This document shows, piece after piece, positions 16,226 through 24,101 of a stretch of 64,000 nucleotides of DNA (within the stretch, counting starts at the first letter, position 1; each line of letters begins with the position of its first letter). Both the position numbers and the translations under genes were made by a program. Source of the stretch: a virus; the IMG/VR virus record IMGVR_UViG_3300006051_000001, positions 1-64,000 of that record; one strand, 5' to 3'. Under the pieces are notes generated by a model that did not search any database, was not told the DNA's origin, and worked only from the letters and a program-made list of their open reading frames with translations.

Positions 16226-16852
16226 ATGGCTTACATCGTAAGTGCTGATGATGACGTAATCCACGCTGCCACTCACGGCATCATGGACAGGGATGACTTG
16301 AGCTTCCTGCGAGATCGCATGGACAGCGCAATGACATCTGCTGGCGGATATGCATCCAGCTTCTTAAAGGCAGCTAGCGAAAAGCTGGCTAACTTCGATC
16401 TCGGCCGTCTACGGGATCGCGTGAGCGGCCTGCGGGATAGGTTCGGGAAACGTTGGGATGAAGATCGCATCGTTCTTCTGGCAACTCGTGAAGGGTTGCG
16501 TAATGCTAAACCGAAGATGCGTCGATTCACAATGGCTGAACCAAGAACCCGACTTCTCTGGCAACAGGGACGCTTGGAAGGCTATGGCGAATTGTACGAA
16601 GACGAAGAACCAGGCATGATCGGACGGGATCACACTCCGTACCGTGAAATCATGAACGGCGCTTACGTCAGCCACGACATTCCGGATGAGGATCACTTCG
16701 TGACCTACCTCGGCGTGCAGGATGAACATGGTGATGAACCATGTACGTTCAATGAGAAAGAAATGACCCGTCATGGGACATGGGCAGCTCAGCGTGGTTT
16801 CATCGATGAAGGCAAGCAAGATCCACTCAGCCCGATTGGTAACACACTGTAA
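16226..16852 (+). CDS. Unknown protein coupled to RNAP beta-prime N-half, 208 aa
   Basis: Start chosen at the ATG 16226 (MAYIVSADDDV) with GGGAGA four bases upstream, one base after the RNAP gene; a longer frame starting at 16184 lies inside that gene and lacks a site. The N-terminal part is helical with Arg/Asp-rich repeats (FDLGRLRDRVSGLRDRFGKRWD); the C-terminal part is acidic and His-rich. No known motif. Tight coupling to the polymerase subunit suggests related timing, not necessarily a related job. Confidence 0.7.
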   Translation: MAYIVSADDDVIHAATHGIMDRDDLSFLRDRMDSAMTSAGGYASSFLKAASEKLANFDLGRLRDRVSGLRDRFGKRWDEDRIVLLATREGLRNAKPKMRRFTMAEPRTRLLWQQGRLEGYGELYEDEEPGMIGRDHTPYREIMNGAYVSHDIPDEDHFVTYLGVQDEHGDEPCTFNEKEMTRHGTWAAQRGFIDEGKQDPLSPIGNTL

Positions 16853-16859
16853 AACGTAG

Positions 16860-16897
16860 AGCCCGGTGAAAGCCGGGCTTTATGCCACCCACTTTAT
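16860..16897 (+). terminator. Hairpin-TTTATGC element
   Basis: AGCCCGG / CCGGGCT stem followed by TTTATGCC and later TTTATTTTTG. The TATG (16881-16884) is 33 bases before the next start codon. Confidence 0.75.
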
Positions 16898-16916
16898 TTT
16901 TGTTAGGAATAGATGT

Positions 16917-17453
16917 ATGTTTTTAGTTAACGCGATGTTCAAACAACCCACCGCAGAAGATCCTGAAGCATTCGTAGAAATGACCCTCGAAGGGTCAAGC
17001 TTCGATACACGCGAAGATATCCTTCCAGAGTTAGGTATTGCTCTGAGTACAACTGACATCAGGTTTAGCTGGGAAGAAGCCCATGGTTTCGTAGCCGTAT
17101 TACGTGGATATGGTAAAGACATATCCACGTACATGGTTCCTTTCAAGTTCGATAGTGCTGAATTCGGTGCTGATGAGTTCAGTCTGTTAGACGGACATCG
17201 TGTTGCCGAAAGAATCGGCATGATCGTTGCCGGTCAAGTGGAAGAGTATGATAGACCATCGTGCATCTACTTCATGGATGAGTTGGAAGATATCAGCTAT
17301 AAACCTTACGTCAAAGGAATGTATCGTAACCGTAAGTACGGGGCAGCTTTCTTCGTACATGGAGCAAGGCGGGGAATACACGCTAAACCACCATCTAAAG
17401 ATCCAGGAGCTGAACATGTCGAAACACGTAGGGCAATACACGACCCGTTGTGA
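16917..17453 (+). CDS. Unknown protein, 178 aa
   Basis: Start chosen at the ATG 16917 (MFLVNAMFKQPTAED) with TAGGAA upstream; the frame is open earlier but there it would cross the terminator. The protein alternates strands and acidic loops, with GFVAVLRGYGKDI near the middle, and ends basic with a GARRGIHAKPPSKDP segment. No domain is recognised. The next gene starts 38 bases before its end with a much better site. Confidence 0.6.
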   Translation: MFLVNAMFKQPTAEDPEAFVEMTLEGSSFDTREDILPELGIALSTTDIRFSWEEAHGFVAVLRGYGKDISTYMVPFKFDSAEFGADEFSLLDGHRVAERIGMIVAGQVEEYDRPSCIYFMDELEDISYKPYVKGMYRNRKYGAAFFVHGARRGIHAKPPSKDPGAEHVETRRAIHDPL

Positions 17454-17634
17454 AATCGCATTAGCTATCCTAAGCATGGAGGAGGATAACGCACTTACGC
17501 CAGAACAGGGCGATGTATTAGTTGTAGCCACGATGGAAGCTCCAGATGACGCTGTAATGGAAATCTCTCTCGCTGATACCGGTTATCTGGTTAAGCTCAC
17601 CTCAGGCAAGACTACTATCACGGTAGATCCGTAG
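17416..17634 (+). CDS. Unknown small protein, 72 aa
   Basis: The ATG at 17416 (MSKHVGQYTTRCE) has CAGGAG six bases upstream, inside the previous gene (38-base overlap). The protein has a helix (EIALAILSMEEDN) followed by a run of strands (QGDVLVVATMEAPDD, GYLVKLTSGKTTITV), suggesting a small beta fold. It is the last gene before a terminator. Function unknown. Confidence 0.65.
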   Translation: MSKHVGQYTTRCEIALAILSMEEDNALTPEQGDVLVVATMEAPDDAVMEISLADTGYLVKLTSGKTTITVDP

Positions 17635-17644
17635 GCAGCATAAA

Positions 17645-17685
17645 CACGGGGAGCTTCGGCTCCCTAGTGCTTACTTCTTTTTTTT
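17645..17685 (+). terminator. Rho-independent terminator
   Basis: GGGAGC-TTCG-GCTCCC stem extended by CAC/GTG, followed by CTTCTTTTTTTT. GCATAAA just upstream (17638-17644) is the mirror of the TTTATGC element although the next gene is on the same strand. Confidence 0.9.
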
Positions 17686-17724
17686 GTCCAAATAGGATGT
17701 CCGATTCTATTAGGCAGATCCGTT

Positions 17725-18150
17725 ATGGCCACTAAAGTAGCAACACTCGGTAAGGCCGGTTGTGTCGAAGATATTGATCTCAAGATCGATTACATGATGT
17801 GCTGTTACTTCTTTTCGAAATACAGCCAGACAACCTACTTCAAAGACAACGTACACTCGCTTACAAAGGTCATACAGCAATACGGCAACGATCCCTTTGC
17901 CATTGCTGAGAAGTTGAAACAAGACCTCTACAGCTTCCTCTCAGAAGGTTTCACGAATGTGACCTTGGATGTTACTTTGGACACCACAACGGTGGGTCCA
18001 GGTATTTCTTTACTAATCGAGGGAATAGTAAGCGACGGAGACAGCATCGATGTAGATTCACGAAGCATCGGTTACGCTCTCACCGCCAAAGATTCCATGC
18101 TTAAAACCATCCTAAACACCAACAGCGGTACTCCGCTGTACTCTTCCTAA
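17725..18150 (+). CDS. Unknown protein, 141 aa
   Basis: ATG with only a weak upstream site (GGCAGATCCGTT). The N-terminal half contains Cys and Tyr/Phe-rich helices (IDYMMCCYFFSKYSQTTYF), the C-terminal half is Thr/Ser/Asp-rich with strands (VTLDVTLDTTTVG). No motif assigns a function. It may be co-transcribed with the abundant-protein gene nine bases downstream. Confidence 0.6.
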   Translation: MATKVATLGKAGCVEDIDLKIDYMMCCYFFSKYSQTTYFKDNVHSLTKVIQQYGNDPFAIAEKLKQDLYSFLSEGFTNVTLDVTLDTTTVGPGISLLIEGIVSDGDSIDVDSRSIGYALTAKDSMLKTILNTNSGTPLYSS

Positions 18151-18159
18151 GGAAGCACC

Positions 18160-18678
18160 ATGTCCACCGAAATCAAAGAAGCAGCAGTTGAAGCAGCAGC
18201 CCCTCAAGCAATCATGATGCCAGAAACTCCTGAGCAGCTGAAAGTGTTCGTGGCCGCCGCCGTGACCGATCTGCTGAACATCCCGGAAAACGCTACCCAC
18301 TTCGCCCGCGTCGTTCTGTCCGGCGCCCTGCGCGCTCTGAACAACGAAGCTCAGCACAAAGCCCAACTGGCCATGCGTCCGGTCCTGACCCGCACTCCGT
18401 ACCCAGGTTGCCTGCGCGCCGTGATCACCGCCAATGCCGAAGCCAGCGACGAGCCGCTGACCGTGGACATCACCATCCGCGAAGTTGGCAGCGAAGAGTG
18501 GACCGACTCGAAAGCCTCCCCAGTAGTTCTGCAAGAGCTGGCCAAGCTGGTTCTGTCGCAAGCTACCGTGCCTGGCGACGTGTGGTACATCACCACCAAC
18601 CAAGCGGTCGACAAGCAGCTGGACGCAGCCGCTGAAGCCCTGCTGAACCAGGCTCAAGCTGACGCCGAACCGGTTTAA
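18160..18678 (+). CDS. Unknown, probably abundant Ala-rich protein, 172 aa
   Basis: Codon choice is strongly GC-optimised (ctg, gcc, acc, cgc), like chmA and phuZ and unlike its immediate neighbours, which suggests very high expression. AAGGAA precedes the ATG. The protein is acidic and Ala/Leu-rich, with helical ends (EIKEAAVEAAAPQA; AAEALLNQAQADAEPV) and a beta-containing middle (CLRAVITANAEAS, LTVDITIREVG). Its size and abundance would suit a nucleus-associated or DNA/RNA-coating protein, but there is no direct evidence. Two stem-loops follow. Confidence 0.75.
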   Translation: MSTEIKEAAVEAAAPQAIMMPETPEQLKVFVAAAVTDLLNIPENATHFARVVLSGALRALNNEAQHKAQLAMRPVLTRTPYPGCLRAVITANAEASDEPLTVDITIREVGSEEWTDSKASPVVLQELAKLVLSQATVPGDVWYITTNQAVDKQLDAAAEALLNQAQADAEPV

Positions 18679-18709
18679 TTACCGGCATGACAGGGAGCTT
18701 CGGCTCCCT
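18670..18709 (+). terminator. Two hairpins after abundant-protein gene
   Basis: CCGGT / ACCGG has the stop codon in its loop; AGGGAGC-TTCG-GCTCCCT (18692-18709) follows but has no T run, so termination may be partial. Confidence 0.6.
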
Positions 18710-18727
18710 CGTCTCAAGGAGTTCTTT

Positions 18728-19429
18728 ATGTCCCGCACTGGTTTACCTCGTGAAAGAAAGCCTGTAATCCGCAACAAGCCCCGTGAGGATCTTGAGGATA
18801 AGGGCTCTGAAGCTTATCGGGCTTATGTCGCGGAAGGTCTGGAACGGATGGCTAAGGCTGCCACAGAGATCAACGACTCCACGGCTGAGCGTAAGCGTAA
18901 AGTCCCTGAGCAATACTTCGTCAACATCCTACTGCCGGTTCTGCGTAAGTGGATTCGTCGGGAAGAAGTTGAAATCGGCCACTACCTGAACGTAGCCGAT
19001 GGTCTCAACAATGAGATCGAAGTTGTCGATCAGGAAGGCGTGAAACTGTACGATGTGCCCCCATTGTTTGTAGACGTACCCACTCGAGTGGCGCGTCATG
19101 AACCGGGTGTCAACATTCCGACCATCCACAAGATGGTTCAGATTCAGGGGATGCATGTTGATAACAACGACATGCGTCAGGTCTTTACGATCGAGAACGA
19201 TCTGGTAGACATCCTGGCTCCGCGTGCAGAAGACGCCTCCAAGACGCGATGCTTGGTGATGTTGTGCCACATCTACGACCGCTATGAGCTACCTCTTGAG
19301 GAACTCGTTGGCGAAACCCTCGCTCCCGTTATTGCAGCGGCCTTACGGGCTGCTAAAAAGCCCGGCTCTAAAGCCATTGTAGAGAGCGGTAATAATGCAA
19401 GATCAGACGACGACTTTATCATCGACTAA
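18728..19429 (+). CDS. Unknown protein upstream of SbcD-like nuclease, 233 aa
   Basis: AAGGAG lies six bases before the ATG. The N-terminus is very basic (TGLPRERKPVIRNKPRED), followed by a helical region and a beta-rich segment (DVPPLFVDVPTRVARHEPG). The C-terminus is Lys/Ala-rich and then acidic (DDDFIID). It overlaps the nuclease gene by 35 bases, so the two are probably co-translated. It does not look like an SbcC ATPase: no Walker motifs or long coiled coil. A DNA-binding partner is possible but unproven. Confidence 0.7.
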   Translation: MSRTGLPRERKPVIRNKPREDLEDKGSEAYRAYVAEGLERMAKAATEINDSTAERKRKVPEQYFVNILLPVLRKWIRREEVEIGHYLNVADGLNNEIEVVDQEGVKLYDVPPLFVDVPTRVARHEPGVNIPTIHKMVQIQGMHVDNNDMRQVFTIENDLVDILAPRAEDASKTRCLVMLCHIYDRYELPLEELVGETLAPVIAAALRAAKKPGSKAIVESGNNARSDDDFIID

Positions 19430-20582
19430 AGGCACCGTCATTAAGGTGGGGCTTAGCCGCCTCACCTACGCTATCAGACAAGCGGGTGACCTGCTTATCG
19501 CTGTTATCAGCGACGTACACCTCGGCCATAGCCGAGTCAAGTCTGCAAAGATTATCGATGTACTGGAGAAGACCTTCCACGAAGCGCGCATGATTGCTCT
19601 GGATGTGATCATTATCTCCGGTGATCTGTTTGACAAGCGTCTGGCTTATGACAGCGATGACGCGTTTGTAATCACCCGGTGGATGGAACGGTTCCTGAGA
19701 CTGGCTGCGAAACACAACGTAGCTATACGAATCCTTGAGGGTACGCCTAGCCACGACAACAGACAGTCCCGCTGGATGATTCAGTACAACGAAATGATTG
19801 AGGCTAACGCCGACATCAAGTACTACGAGAACATCGTCATTGATGAACTCATCCCCGGTGGTCCGACTGTTCTGTATATTCAGGATGAAGTGAACCACGA
19901 CGCTAACAAGACCTGGAAGATGGTTCAGGAATTGATGCGGGAGCAAGGCGTAGATCAGGTAGACTTTGCCGTAATGCACGGCATGTTCACTTATCAGGAG
20001 CCTGTACGCAGTATCTCGAGCCACCTTGAGGAACGGTACGAAGCAATCGTGCGCCACTTGATCATCATTGGTCACAACCACCATCACACGACCAGTGGAA
20101 AGATTCGAGTACCATCTTCTACAGAAAGACTTAGGTTTAACGAAGAGGATGACAAAGGACATCTCCAGTTCTGCTATTCCCCAACGGATGGCGTTTACGA
20201 TGAGTTCTTTGTGGTCAATGAAGAAGCAACACTCTTCACGACAATAGATGTAGTGGGCAAGACACTCAACCAAGTGATCGCAACCCTCAAGAAACTCAAT
20301 GGCAGCCCAGACGGTAGTTGGTTCCGTTTGAAGCTTAGCCGAAACGATGAGGCTTATACAGCCTTAACCCGAATAACCGTAGAGTTCCCGCAGTTCAACA
20401 TCTCCACCAAAGTAGTGGATGGCGTTGGCGACCTCGATGTAGATGACACTGGATTGGTTGTTGAGACCGTGACCCTGACTTCGATCAGGCCAGACACGCT
20501 CATGCAGCTTATCCTCCCACGTCTCGATGGTACGCCTGATGACATCATGAGGGAGATCGTGAAGGTGCTGGAGAAAGGCTAA
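19395..20582 (+). CDS. SbcD/Mre11-like metallophosphoesterase nuclease
   Basis: The calcineurin-type metal-binding motifs are in order: ISDVHLGH (residues 38-45, Asp40 and His42), SGDLFDKR (75-82, Asp77), EGTPSHDNR (115-123, His120 with Asp121 in place of the usual GNHD), MHGMF (194-198) and GHNHHH (226-231). This matches Mre11/SbcD double-strand-break nucleases, which trim DNA ends. The C-terminal about 130 residues are a capping region. Length 395 aa fits. No SbcC/Rad50 partner is seen in this window. It starts within the previous gene, with GAGAGCGG upstream. Likely role: processing phage or host DNA during replication and repair. Confidence 0.88.
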   Translation: MQDQTTTLSSTKGTVIKVGLSRLTYAIRQAGDLLIAVISDVHLGHSRVKSAKIIDVLEKTFHEARMIALDVIIISGDLFDKRLAYDSDDAFVITRWMERFLRLAAKHNVAIRILEGTPSHDNRQSRWMIQYNEMIEANADIKYYENIVIDELIPGGPTVLYIQDEVNHDANKTWKMVQELMREQGVDQVDFAVMHGMFTYQEPVRSISSHLEERYEAIVRHLIIIGHNHHHTTSGKIRVPSSTERLRFNEEDDKGHLQFCYSPTDGVYDEFFVVNEEATLFTTIDVVGKTLNQVIATLKKLNGSPDGSWFRLKLSRNDEAYTALTRITVEFPQFNISTKVVDGVGDLDVDDTGLVVETVTLTSIRPDTLMQLILPRLDGTPDDIMREIVKVLEKG

Positions 20583-20595
20583 CAGGAAGAGATAC

Positions 20596-21453
20596 ATGAC
20601 CGTTGAGAATATTTCACGAGAGAAGCTGTCCGAAAGAGCCATGGGACAGTTTCCAATCTCCATTGCTACAAGTCTGGCAATTGAGTCTCTGGTCGGTATC
20701 CTTCCTGAGGCTCCTACGGACGCGCCTGAGATCTTCAAGCGCGACCTGCTACTGATCAACATCCGTACCCTTATCCGCAACCTACTGGGCTCTGTGGACA
20801 AGGAGGCACGCGCATTACTCGAAGAGTACACGATGGCTGAAGCCGTCAGTAACGAGATGCGTGTAATCGAAGAGATCATCTCTGAGACTTCGGATGGTCG
20901 CTGTGAAGTGAAGTTCTATCACTGCACTTACGGTGATGTTCCACGCAAGTACAAGCAAGCGTTGTTGAAAGGTCCAACCACAACAGCGCAACACATGTAC
21001 TGGGCTCAGAAGAATCTGGTGATCAAGAATCTCCTGACTCAATTCGAGAGCGGTTCTCCTATTGAACAGTGGACAACTGACTTCCCGGACTTCAATTACA
21101 AGACAGTGCTTCTGACGCATTATCCGGTGGACCTGCTACAAAGGTATCGGTTCACCTCGCTAGCGCTCTTAGAATCGCACACAGGGGCTATAAAGACACC
21201 TCTTATGTGGAACACGAAGTTAGTCAGTGGGAAGGAACATCCGAACCTTCCTTTTGACAAGATGACCTTGCAGATGTTTGGTGATGGGATTCTATTCAGC
21301 CCGATGCCTATCAAGATCCGCAAACGTGTTCTGGAGCTAGCCGAGACCTACAAATGGACTCCGGCTACCACTAAGGCTTTGATCATCGACTCAGCTGCGT
21401 CTCGGAAAGACCCAGCCTTGGAGATGTTGATCAAGGATCTCTATAGTGCGTAA
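20596..21453 (+). CDS. Unknown protein between nuclease and ssb, 285 aa
   Basis: AGGAAGAG precedes the ATG. The protein has a helical N-terminal half (including two Ile/Leu-rich helices, residues 45-80), a basic patch (PRKYKQALLKG), and a conserved-looking segment FNYKTVLLTHYPVDLLQRYR. No nucleotide-binding or catalytic signature could be identified. Placement between the SbcD-like nuclease and ssb suggests a replication or repair role. I do not recognise the family. Confidence 0.7.
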   Translation: MTVENISREKLSERAMGQFPISIATSLAIESLVGILPEAPTDAPEIFKRDLLLINIRTLIRNLLGSVDKEARALLEEYTMAEAVSNEMRVIEEIISETSDGRCEVKFYHCTYGDVPRKYKQALLKGPTTTAQHMYWAQKNLVIKNLLTQFESGSPIEQWTTDFPDFNYKTVLLTHYPVDLLQRYRFTSLALLESHTGAIKTPLMWNTKLVSGKEHPNLPFDKMTLQMFGDGILFSPMPIKIRKRVLELAETYKWTPATTKALIIDSAASRKDPALEMLIKDLYSA

Positions 21454-21518
21454 ATAGTTATGAATAGGGACAATGGAATGTCCAGAAACCACATTCATCC
21501 TCCCTCAGGTGATTTTAC

Positions 21519-22331
21519 ATGTCGCAACAACCCGAAAAGAAACGCCGCGAACCAGAAGCCATTGACGACGGTAAACTCCGTCTGTACGGCGCTCCTCAAA
21601 AGGAAGGCGCACGTCAGACAATGATCCGGGTGAAGCTGGATTCGAACAACAACAACCCGATCATCGAGGTCGACTTCGGCTACAAGACCGAACCGAAAGC
21701 GGGCAAGTCTGAAGGCTTCCCTGTCAAGATCGATACGCCGATGGCGCCGATCCCTTTCCGTACCCTGATGAACCTGATCGTCCGCGTTGCGAACTACAAC
21801 GGCGAAGTGTCGTTCGAAGTCGACAACTGGGGCTTCCCATTCATGTGGGATGCGGATCAGCGTAAGAGCGTTCGTGCCAAAGAGAAGATGATCATCTCTC
21901 GCTTCCAAGTGGCCAAACGTGAAGACGGCGTTGTAACCTTCGGCATCACTGCCAAAGGCAAGCCAGACATGGTTCACGAGTTCAAATCTGACGAATACCA
22001 CATGATCATGCAAAATGGTCAGCCGGTTGACGTGAAGATCTCCAGCCGTGAAGCAGCGATCGCTACAGCCGAAGCCTGGCTGGAAGTGTACTACGAGCGT
22101 TTCACTAACAAGTGGGAAGAGCCTGAGTACCAGAAGAAGCGCCGCCTGGAAAACATGCAGAAAGCTCAAGGTGGTGGTGGCGGTTACCAACAGCAGCGTC
22201 AGAACAATGGCGGCGGTGGTGGCAACTACAACAACAACCAACAGCAGCGTCCTCCTCAGCAACAGCAACAGCAATCTGCGCCGAACCTCGGCGACGGTGG
22301 CAACGGCTTTGACGACGATATCCCTTTCTAG
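21519..22331 (+). CDS. ssb: Single-stranded DNA-binding protein
   Basis: The last nine residues, NGFDDDIPF, are the classic acidic tip of bacterial SSB that binds replication and repair proteins. It follows a long disordered linker (about residues 205-260) rich in Gly, Gln and Asn, with runs of Gly and Gln. The N-terminal about 200 residues are beta-rich with basic and aromatic residues, consistent with an OB-type domain although divergent. AGGTGA precedes the ATG. Size is 270 aa, longer than typical bacterial SSB (about 175). It is followed by a strong terminator. Role: coating single-stranded phage DNA during replication. Confidence 0.85.
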   Translation: MSQQPEKKRREPEAIDDGKLRLYGAPQKEGARQTMIRVKLDSNNNNPIIEVDFGYKTEPKAGKSEGFPVKIDTPMAPIPFRTLMNLIVRVANYNGEVSFEVDNWGFPFMWDADQRKSVRAKEKMIISRFQVAKREDGVVTFGITAKGKPDMVHEFKSDEYHMIMQNGQPVDVKISSREAAIATAEAWLEVYYERFTNKWEEPEYQKKRRLENMQKAQGGGGGYQQQRQNNGGGGGNYNNNQQQRPPQQQQQQSAPNLGDGGNGFDDDIPF

Positions 22332-22353
22332 GGTCTGAGAGCATTTAGCGTTT

Positions 22354-22394
22354 GTGATACAGGGCCTCACAGCCTTGTATCACGGGCTTTATGC
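22354..22394 (+). terminator. Long hairpin-TTTATGC terminator after ssb
   Basis: GTGATACA and TGTATCAC plus inner pairs give about twelve pairs around CTCACA, followed by GGGCTTTATGCC. Confidence 0.8.
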
Positions 22395-22418
22395 CGCCTT
22401 AACGTAAAAATACACAGG

Positions 22419-22428
22419 CATACATTAC
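22419..22428 (+). promoter_or_regulatory. Early-type promoter motif CATACATTAC
   Basis: Matches the TATACATTAC family at nine of ten positions and ends 43 bases before the chosen start codon at 22472, almost the same spacing as at 27433. Confidence 0.6.
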
Positions 22429-22471
22429 TTATTAGAGCAAGCACCATATAGTGACCAAGCGGAGTGTATTG

Positions 22472-24061
22472 ATGGAATTCAGCATCACTGGATTTACCAA
22501 ACGAAGTTTCTCAGCCGTCGCAGTTTCTCATCCCGGTGAAAACGATATCATCATCAATGCCGCAGGTTACGCTAACGCGAAACCCGGTGCAGTAAAGAAT
22601 GATGAAGAGTTCGGAATGCGCGTCGAGCTGTTCAGCGAGATCAACGATCTCATCAGCCGTTATAGCAAGGGGGAACAACAAAAGCTGTACGATTGCTACG
22701 CCCGCCTTGACACGGTGCTGGACTCGTACGGTACAGATGTGAAAGCCAGTGAGTTCATGGAGCTGTTGCAAGATATCGTTAAAGGTATCTTCGACATCGT
22801 GAAGTTCGAAGACCTGCGTGATTACCTGACCAGTAATAAGAACATCAAGTTCCCCGCAGAACTGGCTGACACTTACGTTACAGCAGATAAGATCACTCCG
22901 ATCTACATGGAGCGTACTTATCTGAAACGGGAATACATCGATCTGGCAGCAGTGGCATTGGGCCTGCGGTGCATGATTCCTGTTTGGGGTGCTTTCCTTC
23001 CAATCGCTATAAAGGAAGAAGGGCCGAAGAAGAAGGAGTACGTTGCGTACAAGCTTCTGGATACCTGCCTGCTTAAGGAGTGTCCTGCATTCGATCGTCT
23101 GGAAACTTACGTTCGGGCAAACACTACCGAGATGGAACACGAGATGGCTATCATCTTCGAGTTCCTGTCATCTGAGGAGATCCCTGTCTTCTTGATGGCA
23201 TTGGCATTGATCCGTAAGGTTTCGATTGCACCGTTGTCCGCTGAGACGGATAAGGATCACTTGATGAAGGTGGTCTTCAACTACGTCTGCGGTAACAACA
23301 ACAGACTTCCAGCGGCATTCGGCGGTAACATCCGTTCGAAGATCGATGTGGAAGCAGCAACAGACGACAATAGTTCGGTCTGGTGCTACTACAAAATGAA
23401 GGAGCAGATCAGTACTGGCGACCTCTGCATCTTCCAGCTGTACATCACCGATTATCTTGAAGCGGCTCGCGCCATTGATCAAGAGATCACCGACGAACAA
23501 ACCGAGATGTGCGTAGCACGCGCGCAGAAGCTGGCACGGTTTGATCCGAATGACGCACAGATCGCTCTCTGCATCTGGGTAATGTCTACAGTGGTAGCAG
23601 GTTGTGCGATCGAGATGTTCGACCGTAACACTCTGTTCACGGCCATGGGTATCTCCCAGACCGTACTGTGGAAGTGGGGTTTCCATCAATTGGCAATCCT
23701 GCAAACAGCAGCTCCCGTCCAGATGGCTGACGACGAGATGATGACCCCGGTTCCTAGAACCAAGATCAGCGACGAGAACATGAAACAACTGGAATACATC
23801 TATCCTTACACAATGCCGGAGAGCAAGAAGGATAGTGGTCAATCACCAAACGTTGGGGTACGTGGGGTAGAAGACGCGGCAAATGTATTCTTCAAGAACG
23901 AATGGGAACCTCAGTGCCCGCGCCAATTGGCAGCGAAGTTCGAAAGGTCAGACGTTACCCGGCGTCTCCAGGTTTCCAGTGACTTCCGCGATGAGCTGGC
24001 TGAGTTGTTTATCAAGCTGGACGGTTACGTACGTCACATCCCTATCCCGGTAATGGACTGA
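22472..24061 (+). CDS. Candidate fifth subunit of the non-virion RNA polymerase (gp68-like)
   Basis: Start chosen at ATG 22472 (MEFSITGFTKRS) with GCGGAG seven bases upstream; the frame is open from a GTG at 22451. The 529-aa protein is mostly helical, with no catalytic motif. It lies upstream of two further genes and then the RNAP beta and beta-prime C-halves, the position of phiKZ gp68, the extra subunit of about this size required for promoter recognition. It also has the same promoter type as the beta C-half gene. The assignment is by size and synteny only; no sequence motif proves it. Confidence 0.5.
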   Translation: MEFSITGFTKRSFSAVAVSHPGENDIIINAAGYANAKPGAVKNDEEFGMRVELFSEINDLISRYSKGEQQKLYDCYARLDTVLDSYGTDVKASEFMELLQDIVKGIFDIVKFEDLRDYLTSNKNIKFPAELADTYVTADKITPIYMERTYLKREYIDLAAVALGLRCMIPVWGAFLPIAIKEEGPKKKEYVAYKLLDTCLLKECPAFDRLETYVRANTTEMEHEMAIIFEFLSSEEIPVFLMALALIRKVSIAPLSAETDKDHLMKVVFNYVCGNNNRLPAAFGGNIRSKIDVEAATDDNSSVWCYYKMKEQISTGDLCIFQLYITDYLEAARAIDQEITDEQTEMCVARAQKLARFDPNDAQIALCIWVMSTVVAGCAIEMFDRNTLFTAMGISQTVLWKWGFHQLAILQTAAPVQMADDEMMTPVPRTKISDENMKQLEYIYPYTMPESKKDSGQSPNVGVRGVEDAANVFFKNEWEPQCPRQLAAKFERSDVTRRLQVSSDFRDELAELFIKLDGYVRHIPIPVMD

Positions 24062-24101
24062 AAAGTTCAATCCCCTAGAGTATTAAGCACAGGAGTAATT
24101 C

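Noticed and set aside
22472-24061. Naming this gene firmly as the RNAP promoter-recognition subunit
   Set aside because: Size and position fit but there is no motif to confirm it, so it is kept as a candidate only.
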